DNA of 64,000 nucleotides, from the NCBI GenBank assembly GCA_009823395.1, contig CM020511.1:20256001-20320000 (forward strand), written 5' to 3'. Origin of the DNA: Thamnaconus septentrionalis (lineage: Eukaryota > Chordata > Actinopteri > Tetraodontiformes > Monacanthidae). The position numbers and the translations under genes are program-made. Below the pieces are notes generated by a model, which saw only the letters and a list, made by a program, of their open reading frames with translations, was not told the origin of the DNA and did no database searches. This document shows positions 23,286 through 36,149 of the stretch, in pieces; the first letter of the stretch is position 1, and the number at the start of each line of letters is the position of its first letter.

Positions 23286-25251
23286 CTCCATCGTTCCTCT
23301 TCATTATTTTGTCCTCCCATAGGAGCGTGAAGCGTGGATGGGGGTGGTCTCTCGCTTGTGTGGTGGGAAAATAATGATGATGCTGCTGGGGCAGTTTGAT
23401 GAGGGCCAAGTTTATTTCGTGGGGCACTTTCCCCTTTTGGAGAAGCATCTCCAGTGGCATCCAATTTGGAATCTATCGCTCTCTAAATGTTAAAGGTGTC
23501 CAATCCCATTTCTGCATTACCACTGACACAACTACGGCGTCGTGGAAACAAATGTAATGAAGGAGCTGTAAATGCGGGCCATGGTCCAAGAGGGTTAAAA
23601 CCCCTTTTTTAGATCCTTCAGCAACAGTGCGCCCTACAGGTGGGAAACGGGAACAGGAGCTGAACGGAGCAATAAGGAGCGGCGGCGAGAGATGGAGGAG
23701 ATATTGAATGTTGACTCTTGGCAGCAAAAGTCCCAGGACCGGGAAGACAAACACTCAGACTCAAAACAAACAGCGCAGAGAAAAAAGAAGATGAAAAACA
23801 AAAGACAAAGTCAAGGGCAGAAGGAAATTTGCAGTTGCGAACACACAGACAGCGCAGGGTTCCAGCGCAGTGCAGGCACTCCCTTTGCAAATACACATAC
23901 TTGCACTCACTCTGAACAGAATTCAACAGGGGGTCACCGTCACGCTGCGCTGTGGATGGGCCGCGGCTCCTGGTCCCGAACTTTCAAGTCCGATCCACTA
24001 ACAAATTATGTCCTTCTGAGCTTGAATACAGGGGGGGGGGGGGGCAGGAGGCTTCGACTTTTACAAAGAAACAACTCAATCTACGCAAGTCTAACAACAA
24101 ATATCCACAGAGAGATTTCTGCATCAGTCCTATATCATGGCTATTTCTTGCAGATCTATTTTCCATTCAGAAAGGGGTCAGTTATGCTAAAAACTCTGCA
24201 GGTACCTGGAAAATAGCATATTTAGCCCTCTGTTTGCAACCTTGATAAGAATACTTATGATGTTTGGCATATGCCTGAAAGGTGACCAGTAGAAATCAAA
24301 AGGTGGACCAAACACCTGGCTGGGGGTGAAGCATCAGTGCCCATTGTGACATCACAAAGGGCTGCCTTTGTCTTTGGATGGACACGTTTGTGAAACTTTG
24401 GCGCTAATGAGGTGAAAGATGAGAAAAATCTAATTCCTCATTTCACTGAGTGGCGAGAGACATCAGAAAACACAAGACATTCGTATTTCTGCAGGAAGGG
24501 AACAAATGTGAGGAATTCTCTTTGACTGCTGCGGAAATAGGAAAGTGTGACATTTACGGATTTTCACGATTGTGTCCAAAGCATCTAAAAAGCAGCAGTT
24601 CAACCTTTCCATCAGCTCCATCAGAGCTAACACCGTGTCACCGCCGGTACCTTTACAAGCTGCACGGCATTCAGCCAGCGGGCCAACGTCACCCCGGAGC
24701 AAAGCGAAGGTTCCCCCATGAGAAAACAGATGGGCCGCGCAGCTTTTTCACACCTATTTGGCCGCGGAGACCCCGGCGACGGCGCTGTCCTCAGATATCC
24801 AGCCGCTAGCGTCCGACGGCCGTGTAAAATCTGCCGATCCGTTTGTTCTGCGCGTTTCACGCCGCGCCGGGGGGGGAGGGGCCGAGGCCGCGACCCCGGG
24901 GCGCTCCCATAACTCACGGGCCGGAGCGGGAGAGGTGGCAGGTCGCTGCACATGAAAGATAACAACAAAGAGGCCTTCTAGCGTGACTCATAGTCGGGCA
25001 GCGGGAGGGGATGGCACAGACTGACAGCCGCTGGGAAGCCTGTGAAGTCTGAAGTTTGTCTGTTTCTGCCATCAGTGAGACGGACCTGTGACAGCGCAGT
25101 GGCACGTCGGCCCAAAGCAGGCCCACGAACGCTGAGGGCTCATTTATCATCACACTCCATTGACCAATAAGCAGGTGTAAGTAAGGAGACACTGGTGAAA
25201 TAAAGCTGACCGGCCACTCTATCAGGCACAACCTGCTCGTACTACCACACA

Positions 25252-25504
25252 CACTAGCAGTCAACAGTTTGGACTCACCCTATGAATTGAATGTCTTTTC
25301 TTTCATTCTCATGACCATTGACACCGCAGTTTCTCAGCTTTCATAAAAAGCTTATTTAGAGTTATTTAAACGTGTTTTTCTTTGCTGCATAATTACATGT
25401 ATCTCACTCATGATGTCTTCAGTATCTGCAGTGTAGAAAGTTGTAAAGATAAAAAAAAAAATATTGCCTGAGAAGGTGAGTCCAAACTTTCGACTGGTTT
25501 GGTG
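25252..25504. mobile_element. Terminal-inverted-repeat element, copy C (both ends present)
   Basis: Left end CACTAGCAGTCAACAGTTTG; the right end, read on the other strand, is ACCAGTCGAAAGTTTGGACT. The interior matches copies A and E at the left and the AGAAAGTTGTAAAGAT region of copy E at the right. Length 253 bp, no coding frame: a non-autonomous element. Confidence 0.7.
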
Positions 25505-25976
25505 CCTTTCTATGGTCTCCAGCCAGTCTGCCCATTCTGACCTCTGACCCCTTGACATCGACAGCACACACAACTGCCGCTCGCTCGGCATCTTCTCTTT
25601 TTTTTCGGAGCGTTCTCTGTTAAAAACCAAGAGACGGCCGAAACGTCGAAACGGCACATTCTGCCGCGTCTGCACACGGAAGTCAAGCTGAAGCTCACAG
25701 AGCTTTAGCAGGAACTAAATAAATAAATACCCCAAACTCAACACAACACAACAAGTTATATTGAGGCAGTGCCGTTAAATCTTCCTTTTTTTTCCCTCAT
25801 TCGCGGGAGATTTATGCTTCCAGCAGGCCCAGGGGTCTAGAGGGGGCTTGATGAATAACAGCGAAGACCAGGATAAACCCACCTCACTCTGCGCCTCAGC
25901 TGCAACAGGAGCCAGATCCTCCCCTCTGGGCCTGCTGCTCTTCGTCTACTATCTATACAAGCAGCGAAAAAATATC

Positions 25977-26017
<41 letters not shown>

Positions 26018-26176
26018 CTCTTCCCTCGCAAACACTGCCGGCCCCAGCTGCGTTCTGTGGGAACACCTCTGACTTCTCCCCCTGCGGCAGCGATACATCA
26101 TCGGGTTGCCTGAAAGACTGATTAATTATTTTATGTGCGTGCAAGCCAGCTTTGAATTTGCAGGGGAAAGGGGGAG

Positions 26177-26222
<46 letters not shown>

Positions 26223-29164
26223 AACAGAGCCTGAAACAACAAACACGGAGGTCAAGTGTGAGAATAAACATGTTGGAGTCGTGGTCGTCTTAAGGCACTG
26301 AGCTCTGCTGCACTCCGTTGTTCTGCAGAGCCGCTGGTTTGATTCTGTTTTGCTGCCAGGAAGAGCTAAATAAATAAAGGTGTGATCCGCTATTTATTTT
26401 TTTGCGATGGCACTCCTCGAGTAAAAAGGGCCAAGGCTGATTCTGTTTCATCTCGGGGCAGACGCAAACACTCGGAAGTCAAGCGATCAAAGATGTTCGC
26501 TGGAGCAGAATGAATGCTGCGGAGAGTCGTCAGGTGTGCTTTCACTTCGGGGAAAAAAAAAATAAAATCAAAAACCGCGGAGTTTCTAAAGATAGAAGCT
26601 CGCCAGAGCTGTGGATTCCCTCAGCACTGCTTCTATCTCATGGGCTCCAGTGAGGAGCAACAACAACAATGGGCCACTGCCGGACAGAGAATCAGAGAAT
26701 AGCACCTTCTCCTGGCATCAACATCACCCAATCTCCCCCCTTTCCCCCCTCCCCCCCTGCAAAAAACTCACTGACCCAAACCCATTTTTTCCAGTCTGAG
26801 GGAAATGTCAAGTCGAGTCCCAGAACTCGTCTCTTTGAAGGGAACACAGAGCCAAATATAGCCGGCGAGCCTCGGCGTCCCGTGACATACATCAGGCTAT
26901 ACGAGTTCGACTAGTTGGTGGTTAATTTTGGCCCAGCGCCCCGCAGCCGCTCGCGAGAAAATACACCCGCACTATTCTCAGAAAATTATAACCGAGCAGC
27001 AGCGAGTATACCGTTGCCTGGTTACCTAATCCCATGTTGAGGATTCATCTTGTTATGGAACAGAAAACACTTACAGCCAGAGCCAATAATAGATCTTGAA
27101 CTACACAGGAATAGTTCAGGGGTGTCAACAAGCGTGGCCGGCGCGGCGCTCTGAGACGCCGGATAACTGTGGTGAAAACACGAAAATCTGACTTGCTTAG
27201 CGTGTGGGTTTGAAAAGGGAAAGAAAAAACGGTGTTTGTGTGATTGCAGCCACCGAGGACATTATATAATAATTATTCATCTGACATTTTTGACGGAAAG
27301 AACACGAGCTTATTTGCAAGTGTGAAATCCAGGTGAAGAACACATTATGCTGACTGACGCCGGTTGCTGGGTATTAATTGCAAAAGCAGCTACTGAGTGT
27401 TTTTGGATGGTGTTAAATTATGCAACAAACCCCCTCACTGAAAATATAGACACTTCATGGCAAGAGGCGACAGTGCGAGTACAGTACGATCCTGAAATTG
27501 CAAACTGTTGGATGATCCTGGTTGGTTGGGTTTTAATGACCAAGACACAGACACACAAAGCCTTGACGTCTCATCATGCGAATACAGTTTGGAGTTTGCT
27601 CATCATGTTTTTAGCAGTACAATCAACCTGATTACCCTGATTTTCTTTTGTTCAGACAAATAAGAAGAGATTTGAAGATGTCACCTGCTGCTGGTTGACA
27701 GACACTAAGTTTGCACTCTGCAAATCTTGCCCAAAAATGGCCTTTGATATTTTTTTTAATGGATTAAAAAAATAATTTCATCATTGTGTCAATAAGGGAA
27801 TAATATTGGAGTTCAGTGCTTTGGGCATCATGTGTTAACTGAAGATGACTTTGAATAGTAAAAAACAACCCGTTTTAGATCAATGTTAATGTCGCAGGAG
27901 CAATATGAAATTATAGTACATGGCATAAACTTTCAAAATGTAACTCCCTTAACTAACCTAGTGTTGGCTAGTCATTAAACAATATCTGGGAGCAAGTTGT
28001 TTCTTACCAACAAACTAAATTCATTGAAGAGGAAGCATAGATTCTTACTAATGTATAAATGATAATAAACTTCTGTGGTAAAAAAAAAAAAGAAAGAAAA
28101 AAAGAAAAAGAAATTCCTTGACTCACTGTTACAAGTGTTTTATGCCATTGTTATATTTTCTCAGTTATCGTAATGCATTGTTCACCCCCACGAAACCACA
28201 AACACTGTTTTTCCAGAACCTTCACTTGAGCCCATTTGCAGCGGGACGTCGGCTTTGTCATCTCGTCCTGTCACATTTTACGTCACCCGCACAGAGGAAC
28301 AAAGAAAACACACTACCGCATTGTTTACCGTGCAATTTGCACGGCGTGACACAAAGTCCGCCTTCACAGTGTCGCAGCCTGTCAGAGGTGCCACACAAGC
28401 ACAGGAAATAAAGCGCACGGTGACAAAGCGCAATTCATCATTTCCGTCACTTCAGTGGTGAAAAAGGGAGAAAAAAGGCGGCATTGTGCTCCCTCCTCTC
28501 CGATACATTGGCTCCCTCTCGCTTCTCGCAGCATCCACACTCCCAGCTGGCTATTCATTCTGGGAGTCGCCTCAATAGTGTCGCCAACGCAAAGAAATGC
28601 GGGACCGCAAACTTCAGATGGGTCAAATGAATCGTCCCATTAAACAGCGTTGAATGTCAACTTCTCAAGATTCAGTAGCAAAACGAGAATCACAGGCGCC
28701 TGCCAAGATTTGCTCCACTAAAAACATTTTGTCTCATTAACACGTTGGCTGGTACTATGAAATGATGTGTGAGGCCAAGTGTAAGGTGCCGATAAAATGA
28801 CTTTTTTCTTCCTGACACAGCTCAGATGGTACCTGCCCCCTCAAGCCATCTGAGCCGTGCAGACATCTGCGAGCACCGAGCCGCCAAGAACAAGTCAGAC
28901 GCAGAGAAAATATCCATCAATACACGGCGGGGTCACTCCAGGCTGCAGCGAGAGGCTGAGCCCTGTTCTTCCTCGGTCGCAATCTAAGTGAAAATGTCAC
29001 GAGCGTGTCGGAGGCTCTGTGGTTCCGGGCTTTAATCTGAAGTGGCGTCCATGGATCATGTGTGACACCAGCATCATCTGACCTCCACCGCACTCATCAC
29101 TGTTTTCCTCTTTGCTTGTATTTCACTGAGTTCCACACAGTTTTGGTTTTTTTGTAGTCTAAAG
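25505..29164. other. Gene-free region, second part
   Basis: Contains (CA)n at 25981-26014 and (GA)n at 26179-26219, plus ordinary AT-rich sequence. No exon or RNA gene recognised. Confidence 0.6.
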
Positions 29165-29513
29165 CAGTGGTCCCCAACCACCGGGCCGCGGACCGGTGCC
29201 GGTCCGTGAGTCATTTGGTATCTGGCCGCACAGAAAGAATAATTAACTTCTGTTAAATTAATCCCGTTTCATTCATTATCTGAGTGAACAATTTTATTTT
29301 GAAAAATTACCGGATTCTCTCCGTCCATCTAACACTCAACTCTTGACGCATGTCAAGGCGCTGGTCTCGGTCATCTGATACGTTACCGCGAGATTAAACC
29401 CACAAGCAACATGAGTGTCAATCGCCACCCCCGATCGAGCGTTCATGCCGGTCCGTGAAAATATTGTCTCACACTAAACCGGGCCGTGGTGCTACAAAGG
29501 TTGGGGACCACTG
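29165..29513. mobile_element. hAT-type short transposon with 8-bp target duplication
   Basis: The ends CAGTGGTCCCCAACC and GGTTGGGGACCACTG are perfect 15-bp inverted repeats. The interior carries the related GGGCCGCGGACCGGT and CCGGTCCGTG blocks. The flanks are GTCTAAAG (29157-29164) and GTGTAAAG (29514-29521), 7 of 8 matching, the duplication length typical of hAT. At 349 bp it has no transposase. Confidence 0.85.
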
Positions 29514-30929
29514 GTGTAAAGGACTGAAAACCCACAAACCAAATCATCTACATGTGCACAGGAGGAAGCAATATCCAAAAACAAACAAAAATTCAACAGA
29601 GTTCCAGCACATTTAGCCCTCTGTTCACAGTCTTCCACATTAAAACTGAGCCTCAGTTGTACCTGGCCAAAACAAGGCAGCCACACTGATATTGGGTAGG
29701 TTGTGCTGTCACTAACCCTGGACCAGGATGTTCCCTTTATGACATCATAGAGGGCTCATTTCCATAACTGCCTGATTTAACTTTCCATACACTGTAGATA
29801 TTTTTCTGAAAAGCAAAACAGGCAAAGCAGTACGTGATGGACTTTCAGTGTCCGAGGTCTTCAGTGACAGGATAGAGACACGGGACACTGCTAAATTGTT
29901 GTGTTATCACTTCCATTATCACAACACTGAAAATAGACACTCTGTATTTAAAGGTGCTCGGCCGAGTCATCGTGTTCCGCGTGAGCTTTTACAATGGCGT
30001 GTAATGTGGGCCTGCAGCATGACACGGTGGACCTGAGGGGAAAACACGCCAGCAGGTAAACAGCTCTTCAGATGGGAATCATCGCTCTGCCCACAACCCC
30101 AACAGATGTTTTTGCTCTCCTCGGGTTTCTTTTCAGCAGCCGTGATTCACCGTCGTCATTAGAAAAAGAAAGAGAGAGAGAGAGAGGTAGAAAAAAAAAG
30201 GGAGGGAGAAAGAAAGAGAGAGAAAGAACGAGCGGCCAGAAACTCGTCAGAAGCGTGTGACAATTGGTGATTCAGTGTTGTCAGCGGCTGATTGAATTAG
30301 GACTTTCACACTTCAACCACGGCTGGTGAGATCATATATCCACTACCGGGTCTATTCATAGGCAGCGTGTCAGCGCTGCTGCAGTAACCTGGTTGGACAT
30401 GTTGCACAGAGAGGGTGTGAGCGAGGGGGTCAGAGGGCAACACAGACGCGGTCTTTGCAGGCACGTTGACATGATTGGGCCGTTTGTGTACGTGTGTGTC
30501 GGCTGGAATAGAAAATAAAAAAGAATGTGAGGAGAAAACCTGTTGTTCCGTGCGACAATCAAAGAAGAAGTCATCCAGAATGCATCAAAATGGCTTGGAA
30601 CCGAAAGGATTATCATCACGGCCGTCGACCTTTGGCGACAGGCAGACGAGAAAGAAAAAAAAAAAATAACGAACAGTTTTCAGTTTTCAGTTTGCACGTC
30701 ACCACAGTGCATGTTTAATCGGTTCATCAGCCCACCTGCCTTATGCAGATTAGGCTTTAATAGGAAAATGTCAAACGCTCCTGTCGAGACAGACTTGGGG
30801 GGGTGGGGGGGGGCTGTTGCCATGTCTGGGCGGAGAACACGCATAACGACGTGGCGTCAGCATCTCAGGGACTGTGACGGCCGAGCTATAAATAGAACCA
30901 GCAGCATATAACACTGGTGGCAAGGAGGG

Positions 30930-30979
<50 letters not shown>

Positions 30980-31266
30980 TTCTGTGGAGACAGACTGAGG
31001 ACATCAGCTCCATCCTGTGTCTGATCTGAGCAGGTGCTCTGCTGCCAGAGGGAGACTGACTGAGACTCTCAATGATAGAATAGAATAGAATAGAATAGAA
31101 TAGAATAGAATAGAATATTGTCACTATAGACATGTATACAAGGACAAGGAGATTGATAGCTGATAGTTCAGTGCAAACCTATACATAGAGTTTAACAACA
31201 TAAGATCAAAAGGTACATTTCAATAAATGTATGTACCCAAAAAATAAAATAAAATGGGGCTATGTA
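29514..31266. other. Gene-free region, third part
   Basis: Contains a GA-rich tract near 30170-30230, an exact MEF2/TATA-like site at 30886-30895, (CA)n at 30931-30976 and a (TAGAA)n pentamer tract at 31075-31115 followed by sequence resembling a LINE 3' tail. No coding exon recognised. Confidence 0.6.
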
Positions 31267-31626
31267 CACTACCAGTCAACAGTTGGGACACCCTTATTTC
31301 TTCTTTATCTTTAGAACTTTCTACATTGCAGATACAAACTGAATACATCAAATATATGAGCAAGATGTGTGGATTAATGTGGCAAAAGACGAAAATGTTG
31401 AATAACTAAATGTTATACATTTTATATGAAGGGTGGCTATTGTAGATCATCTAAAAATATAAAACTTGTTTGAGTTATTTTACACTTTTTTGTTGAATAT
31501 ATATTCCATATGCGTTCATTCACAGTTTTGATGCCTGGAGTGACAATGTACAGTGTCAATAGTCATGAAGATGAAAGAAAACCCATTCAATCAGAAGTAC
31601 AGTGTCCAAACATTTGACTGGTAGTG
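31267..31626. mobile_element. Terminal-inverted-repeat element, copy D (longest copy)
   Basis: The left end CACTACCAGTCAACAGTT and the right end, read on the other strand as CACTACCAGTCAAATGTTTG, are inverted repeats. Length 360 bp; TA precedes the left end but the right flank is CA, so the target duplication is decayed or absent. The interior contains segments found separately in copies B, C and E. Confidence 0.75.
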
Positions 31627-31785
31627 CACACAGCATCAGTTGAATTATTGCACAGCATTTTAAGAAGCAATGATGTTGCACAGTACGGCAATAGGAAATG
31701 AAAGTCTTGTTGATTCTAATCTAATCCTAATGGAGATGCGGCACTCAGGCATCTTGAGGCTTCCATGAGGGTATTGATTCCTCGG

Positions 31786-32035
31786 GGGGGAGGGGGGAAG
31801 GAGGGAGGAGGGAGGAGGAAGGAAGTGGAGGGTGAGGAGGGAAGGAGGGAAGGAAGTGGAGGGAAGGAGGGAGGGTGGAGGGTGATGGGAAGGAAGTGGA
31901 GGGTGATGAGGGAAGGAAGTGGAGGGTGAGGAGGGAGGGAAGGAAGTGGAGGGTGAGGAGGGAAGGAGGAGGGTGAGGAGGGAAGGAAGTGGAGGGTGAG
32001 GAGGGAAGGAAGTGGAGGGTGAGGAGGAAAAAGCC
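31786..32035. repeat. Purine-rich minisatellite
   Basis: About 250 bases of almost pure purine on the plus strand, built from variants of GGAAGTGGAGGGTGAGGAGG. Pro/Ser-rich open frames on the other strand are artefacts. Confidence 0.9.
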
Positions 32036-34764
32036 AGACTGGAGATTTTTCCCACTGGTTGGTCACCAAGCGCTGCAGCCCAGCGGTGGGAATGTTGCCA
32101 CACATTAAAAAGAGAGCGGGATGAAAAGGAGAAGCGGGAGAGGCTTTTATCTCCCCCGCAGGAGCGGCTGGGGTGATTAGCACAGATTATATGCAGATTT
32201 GTCATCGTCATAAATATACAGCTGTCCGCAGTCTCACATTTTTATTAGTCACATCAAAGCGGCGCTGGGACGACACTGGACCTGCCCTCTCTCTGTTCAC
32301 CTGTTTCCCACATCAATACACGTCGCGCAACAATGTACTTTGTGTGGGGGTTTCTTGTGTGTTGTGTTGGTGCAGCTACGACCACTTTTTTTTCTTTTTT
32401 TTTTTTTTTTTTTTTTTTTTGGCGTAGGCATCAGCTTCTCTTGATTCTCGCGCATAAATCGTATATGGATCGTACACGTTTCTACGTTTGGCACCCTGAA
32501 CGTGGACATCCACACCCGGGTGGGGGTGTCGGGGGGCTTGGTGGGGGAGGGCAGGCTCACTGGTGGGAACGGCGAACCGGAACCTTCTCTCCTCCCATCA
32601 GGCAGCTGGGACCACTGACCCGCCGGGTGACACCGCCCTCGTCGAGCCCGCAGACCCCCGACTCTCCAGCTGTTTGCCATCTCTCACCCTGACAGCCCAA
32701 CTGAAGGCACGTCTGCCGCTGTGGCTGCCTGATGGCTGCGCAGGACCGCACAGCTGGCACCTGCATCACCATCATCATCATCATCATCATGGATGCCATT
32801 CTGGAGTAACTGGCCGCAGGAAAACTTTATAGAGTCACATAATTTTAACAGAAAATCCAATAAAGTGGTTCAGCCAAATCAAATTGAAATGAGAAAAGTC
32901 TATTTTTACTTATTCTGCGTAAACTTCACTTTCCACTTTTAGAGTCTGTGCTAAAAAAAAAAATGCATTACTGTAAAGTGAGGTCTTTGTCAATCAATCA
33001 ATCAAATTTTATTTGTATAGCACCTTACAACCGCAAGCACATGGTGCTTTCCAGAGCATAACATAATAAAAGCAATACTAATAAAACACACAAATGTGCA
33101 AAAAACGCTTCCAGCTGCAGAGTTTAGTTTCGTAGCCACTTTGTTGTTAGTCTCACTCCTAATCGGGGTGATTGTTCAACAAAGGACCTCATTTGGTTTC
33201 AGGAAGTTCAATGAGTATTTTTGCAGGAGACTGTAAACAAATGGGGAAGTATGCAGTTATTTCTTCTGAGGAATAGAAAAAATGACAGAAGTTAAATTAA
33301 AAAAAAAAAAAAAAAAAAAAAAGTCTCCCTTTTTGGCTGCTCATATAAATATATCGTTAAAGTAGAATACCCAGGGGTGTAAATACAGGCCGAGGCTTCA
33401 GTCATAAAGCAGGGTGGAGGAATGTGGCTTTACATCTGTTTTTCCCATCATGCATTTTTCTTTTTCGTCCCCCTTTTTCTTCTCTTCTTAATTGAATTTG
33501 TGGGAACCCTCTTGCCCCCCCACCCCCTCAGCCAATGACAGGTATTCTGGCTGAGGTTACCCCGGCCCCTGGGGTGGGGGGGCTTAGGGACAGATCCCGG
33601 AGGATTAGCGGCAGCGAGGGCAACCTGGCGACCTGGACACAGAATCAGCAGCGTGGCCAGCGCAGCCCCCGTCCCTGCTCCTTCCCCTCTGTATCTGATG
33701 CCTTGAAATCCGAGCCGGCCCTGGAAAGCTGCCTGGTGAGCGTAACCCGCATTCTTGGGGCAGACCCCTGCATACCTTGTGTACTTCAAACTGTATTGCT
33801 TTCCCATACAGCCGCAAATGAATGCAATAACAAGTCCTAATACCGGTGAGTAATGAGTAACTGGCAAAGGGCCCAAATTGCTCTCGCCTGAGTCACATAG
33901 ATGTGTTTTTGTGAAATCAGGACATACATGGGGAAAAGATTTTAGAGCAGTGTCTTAGCTGCAGCTGGCCAGTCTGATCCAGATCCAGTGGTTTGGCTTA
34001 AAATCTCAGATGCCGCAACATCATCCGACAGTCAAGTGGGAGTGTTTGACAGAAATAGTGTAAACAGAGCGTTCCACCTTCAAAGCCCAGCAGTCCCTCA
34101 TGATTCCACTCTTCCCACTTCACTCTGCAGTGTTTTGGCTCTGCCGGGGGGGTAAATACTGTCCCACACCATCCACTGTTGTGGTTATCAAGTTGCATAA
34201 GCGTAAAAACCTGTGAGAGGACATCCTTGGCTCAAGTCAACAACAACGGTCTTTACTTTGTTATTACAAATATTACTAGGGTTTTGGAAAGCAGCCCTAC
34301 GTTTATAATTCACCCTGGGAGATAAATACGCATCAGGAGCGTGTAGTTACAAGAAAGTGTCACTAGAGGGCTATATCACACCAAGATTTTCGTTCTTGGG
34401 TCGACGGCGATGTCGAAGTCGCTTGAATGAAATCATTACGCTTCTGCAGTACTTATTTTTGGCCACGTGAGAGCAGCAAAAACATGATGCAGAGATGCAG
34501 TCTGGAGAAGACTTGAAGATTCCAGTTCTCTCCTCCTTACTTTGTGCAGCAAACAGCCGTTTAAATGATTTTCACACCAACCAGCAGACGATGATACCGT
34601 CGGTTGAGTCGGTCTCCTCTGACAATCAAAACCTATTTGATTTTATCCATAACGTATCAACCTTATGGGTAAAGTCATACAGGTTTTTGCAAATAACATT
34701 ATTGACCCCTCAGGCATGCCATGGTTTTGAATAAGTGCAAATTAAGTCCATAAAACACATGCTC
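32036..34764. other. Gene-free region between the minisatellite and the ankrd28 3' end
   Basis: Contains a poly-T run at about 32388-32420, a CAT repeat near 32763-32790, a repeat tail at 32995-33110 and poly-A at about 33298-33322. No exon recognised. Confidence 0.6.
32995..33110. repeat. Dispersed repeat tail (TTTATTTGTATAGCACCTTA type)
   Basis: ATCAATCAATCAAATTTTAT followed by TTGTATAGCACCTTACAACC and GTGCTTTCCAGAGCATAAC is the tail of a very common fish interspersed repeat. A related segment lies at 43675-43965. Confidence 0.6.
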
Positions 34765-36149
34765 ATTATTAAATAGCTCATTTCTTTATTACTCATAAAA
34801 TATACAGCAATCTCAGTAATGAAAGAACTCACTGAAGCTTTGAATTCACAGTCATTTCATTTCTATTTACACGCTAGTTTCATCCCTCGTCGACGAGCCG
34901 CAAGCCAACAGATGACGAGCATCTTCTCCGTTCTCGTGAATCTAGCAGTTGGTGTTGTCGTGTTACGCACTTCCAGTTAAACGAATGCAACCGACAGAAT
35001 TCAAATCATGGTAGGGTCGGGTTTGTCTTCCCAAGTTAAAGCAAGCAAAAGAAAAATAAGAAATCTGTCAAAACGCATTGACTAATATAAGAGAAAAATG
35101 TCATTCAATGTGATTAAAACCAAATGCTCTCGTCGTTGGTTTACAGCGTTTTCTGTCTCTCTTTTTTGTTCCGCACGCAGCAGCGCAGCCTCCGACACCT
35201 CAGTCCCGACTCGGTGCTTCTTCCACGTTTCATATTCACCAATCCAGCATTAGTGTGTTAACAAGATGCCTCTACAATCCATCTCTTCTCAGTAACTAAT
35301 GAGCTGACACTGAAGGCACAGAATGAAGACATAAATAGAACCAAAACTAAACAAATAATTTATTCTTGAAACTGCATCGATAAGGTCAATTTACAAATGT
35401 TAAGGTAGCAGAACTTAAACATAACCTGTTGTGTTGATTTATTTTTTTTCCCCCCAAATCAAACCATTTTTTTTCTCTCTCTCTCTCTCTCTCACGAGGA
35501 TCAGGAGTTCGACGCAGAATCGCGGCTGTATTAAAATTTTCAATTTTCCAAAAATAAACGATCTTGTCGCTGTTTGACAATCGGCTCAAGGGACAAGTGC
35601 AATCAGACGGGTGTAGTGTGCAGGTGCTTTCTCCATGTGAAAACATTTTAAAGATGAAAGAAAATCGTCTCTTGGTAGCCTGTATTTTGAAAAGCCCTCC
35701 CTCTCCCCTGACACGGTTAAAACTGGGTTAAAACACGCTCGTGTCTTTTGGTCCCTAGGTCGCTTTTTATGCTCTCTGCCAAGCGCTGTGGCGGTCACCT
35801 TTCCTCAGCATCTTATTGCTGCACAGGGTCGTCCTCCGCCCGACGCCCATTTCATTTCCATTTGCGTCTTCAGCACGCGGGGATTGGGCGGTGCTGAGGT
35901 CCGGTGTGGGGACACCCGCTGCTGGATGAGGTCAGGAAGAGTTTTTCGCCAGCCTGCTGCTGCACCTCCTCTCTCCTGCTCTCCTTGTGGGTGGGGGTTG
36001 GGGTGGGACTGCGGAAGGGGGAGGGGGGCGGTAGTGCGATCTTTAAGGCTCCTGTTGGGGCTTCTCTCTTCTTCTGCCCTTCCAAGCTGGCGATTGGCAA
36101 TCTTTTTTTTTCTTTTTTTTTTAAGACACCGTGTGTGCGCTCCTCTCGC
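34765..36149 (-). other. ankrd28: Probable 3' UTR of ankrd28
   Basis: The sequence after the stop codon (36150-36152) is AT-rich. It carries several AATAAA signals on the gene strand: 35438-35443, 35359-35364 and 34785-34790. The last would end the transcript near 34765, giving a 3' UTR of about 1.4 kb. Which signal is used cannot be told. Confidence 0.5.

Larger units (their letters stand above)
17491..25251. other. Gene-free region upstream of hdac9, first part
   Basis: No open frame with recognisable similarity. Contains (GT)n at 17996-18047 with a duplicated 3' flank, poly-A/T runs and a (CTT)n tract at 23214-23268. Further exact MEF2-type sites are CTATTTTTAG 18542-18551, CTATTTATAA 19100-19109, CTATTTTTAA 20401-20410 and CTAAAAATAG 21472-21481. 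Non-coding 5' exons of hdac9 or long-range enhancers could lie here but cannot be recognised without comparison. Confidence 0.6.

Noticed and set aside
27347..27631. 94-codon plus-strand frame in the gene-free gap
   Set aside because: Superficially protein-like but with no recognised motif and no codon-usage or splice support.
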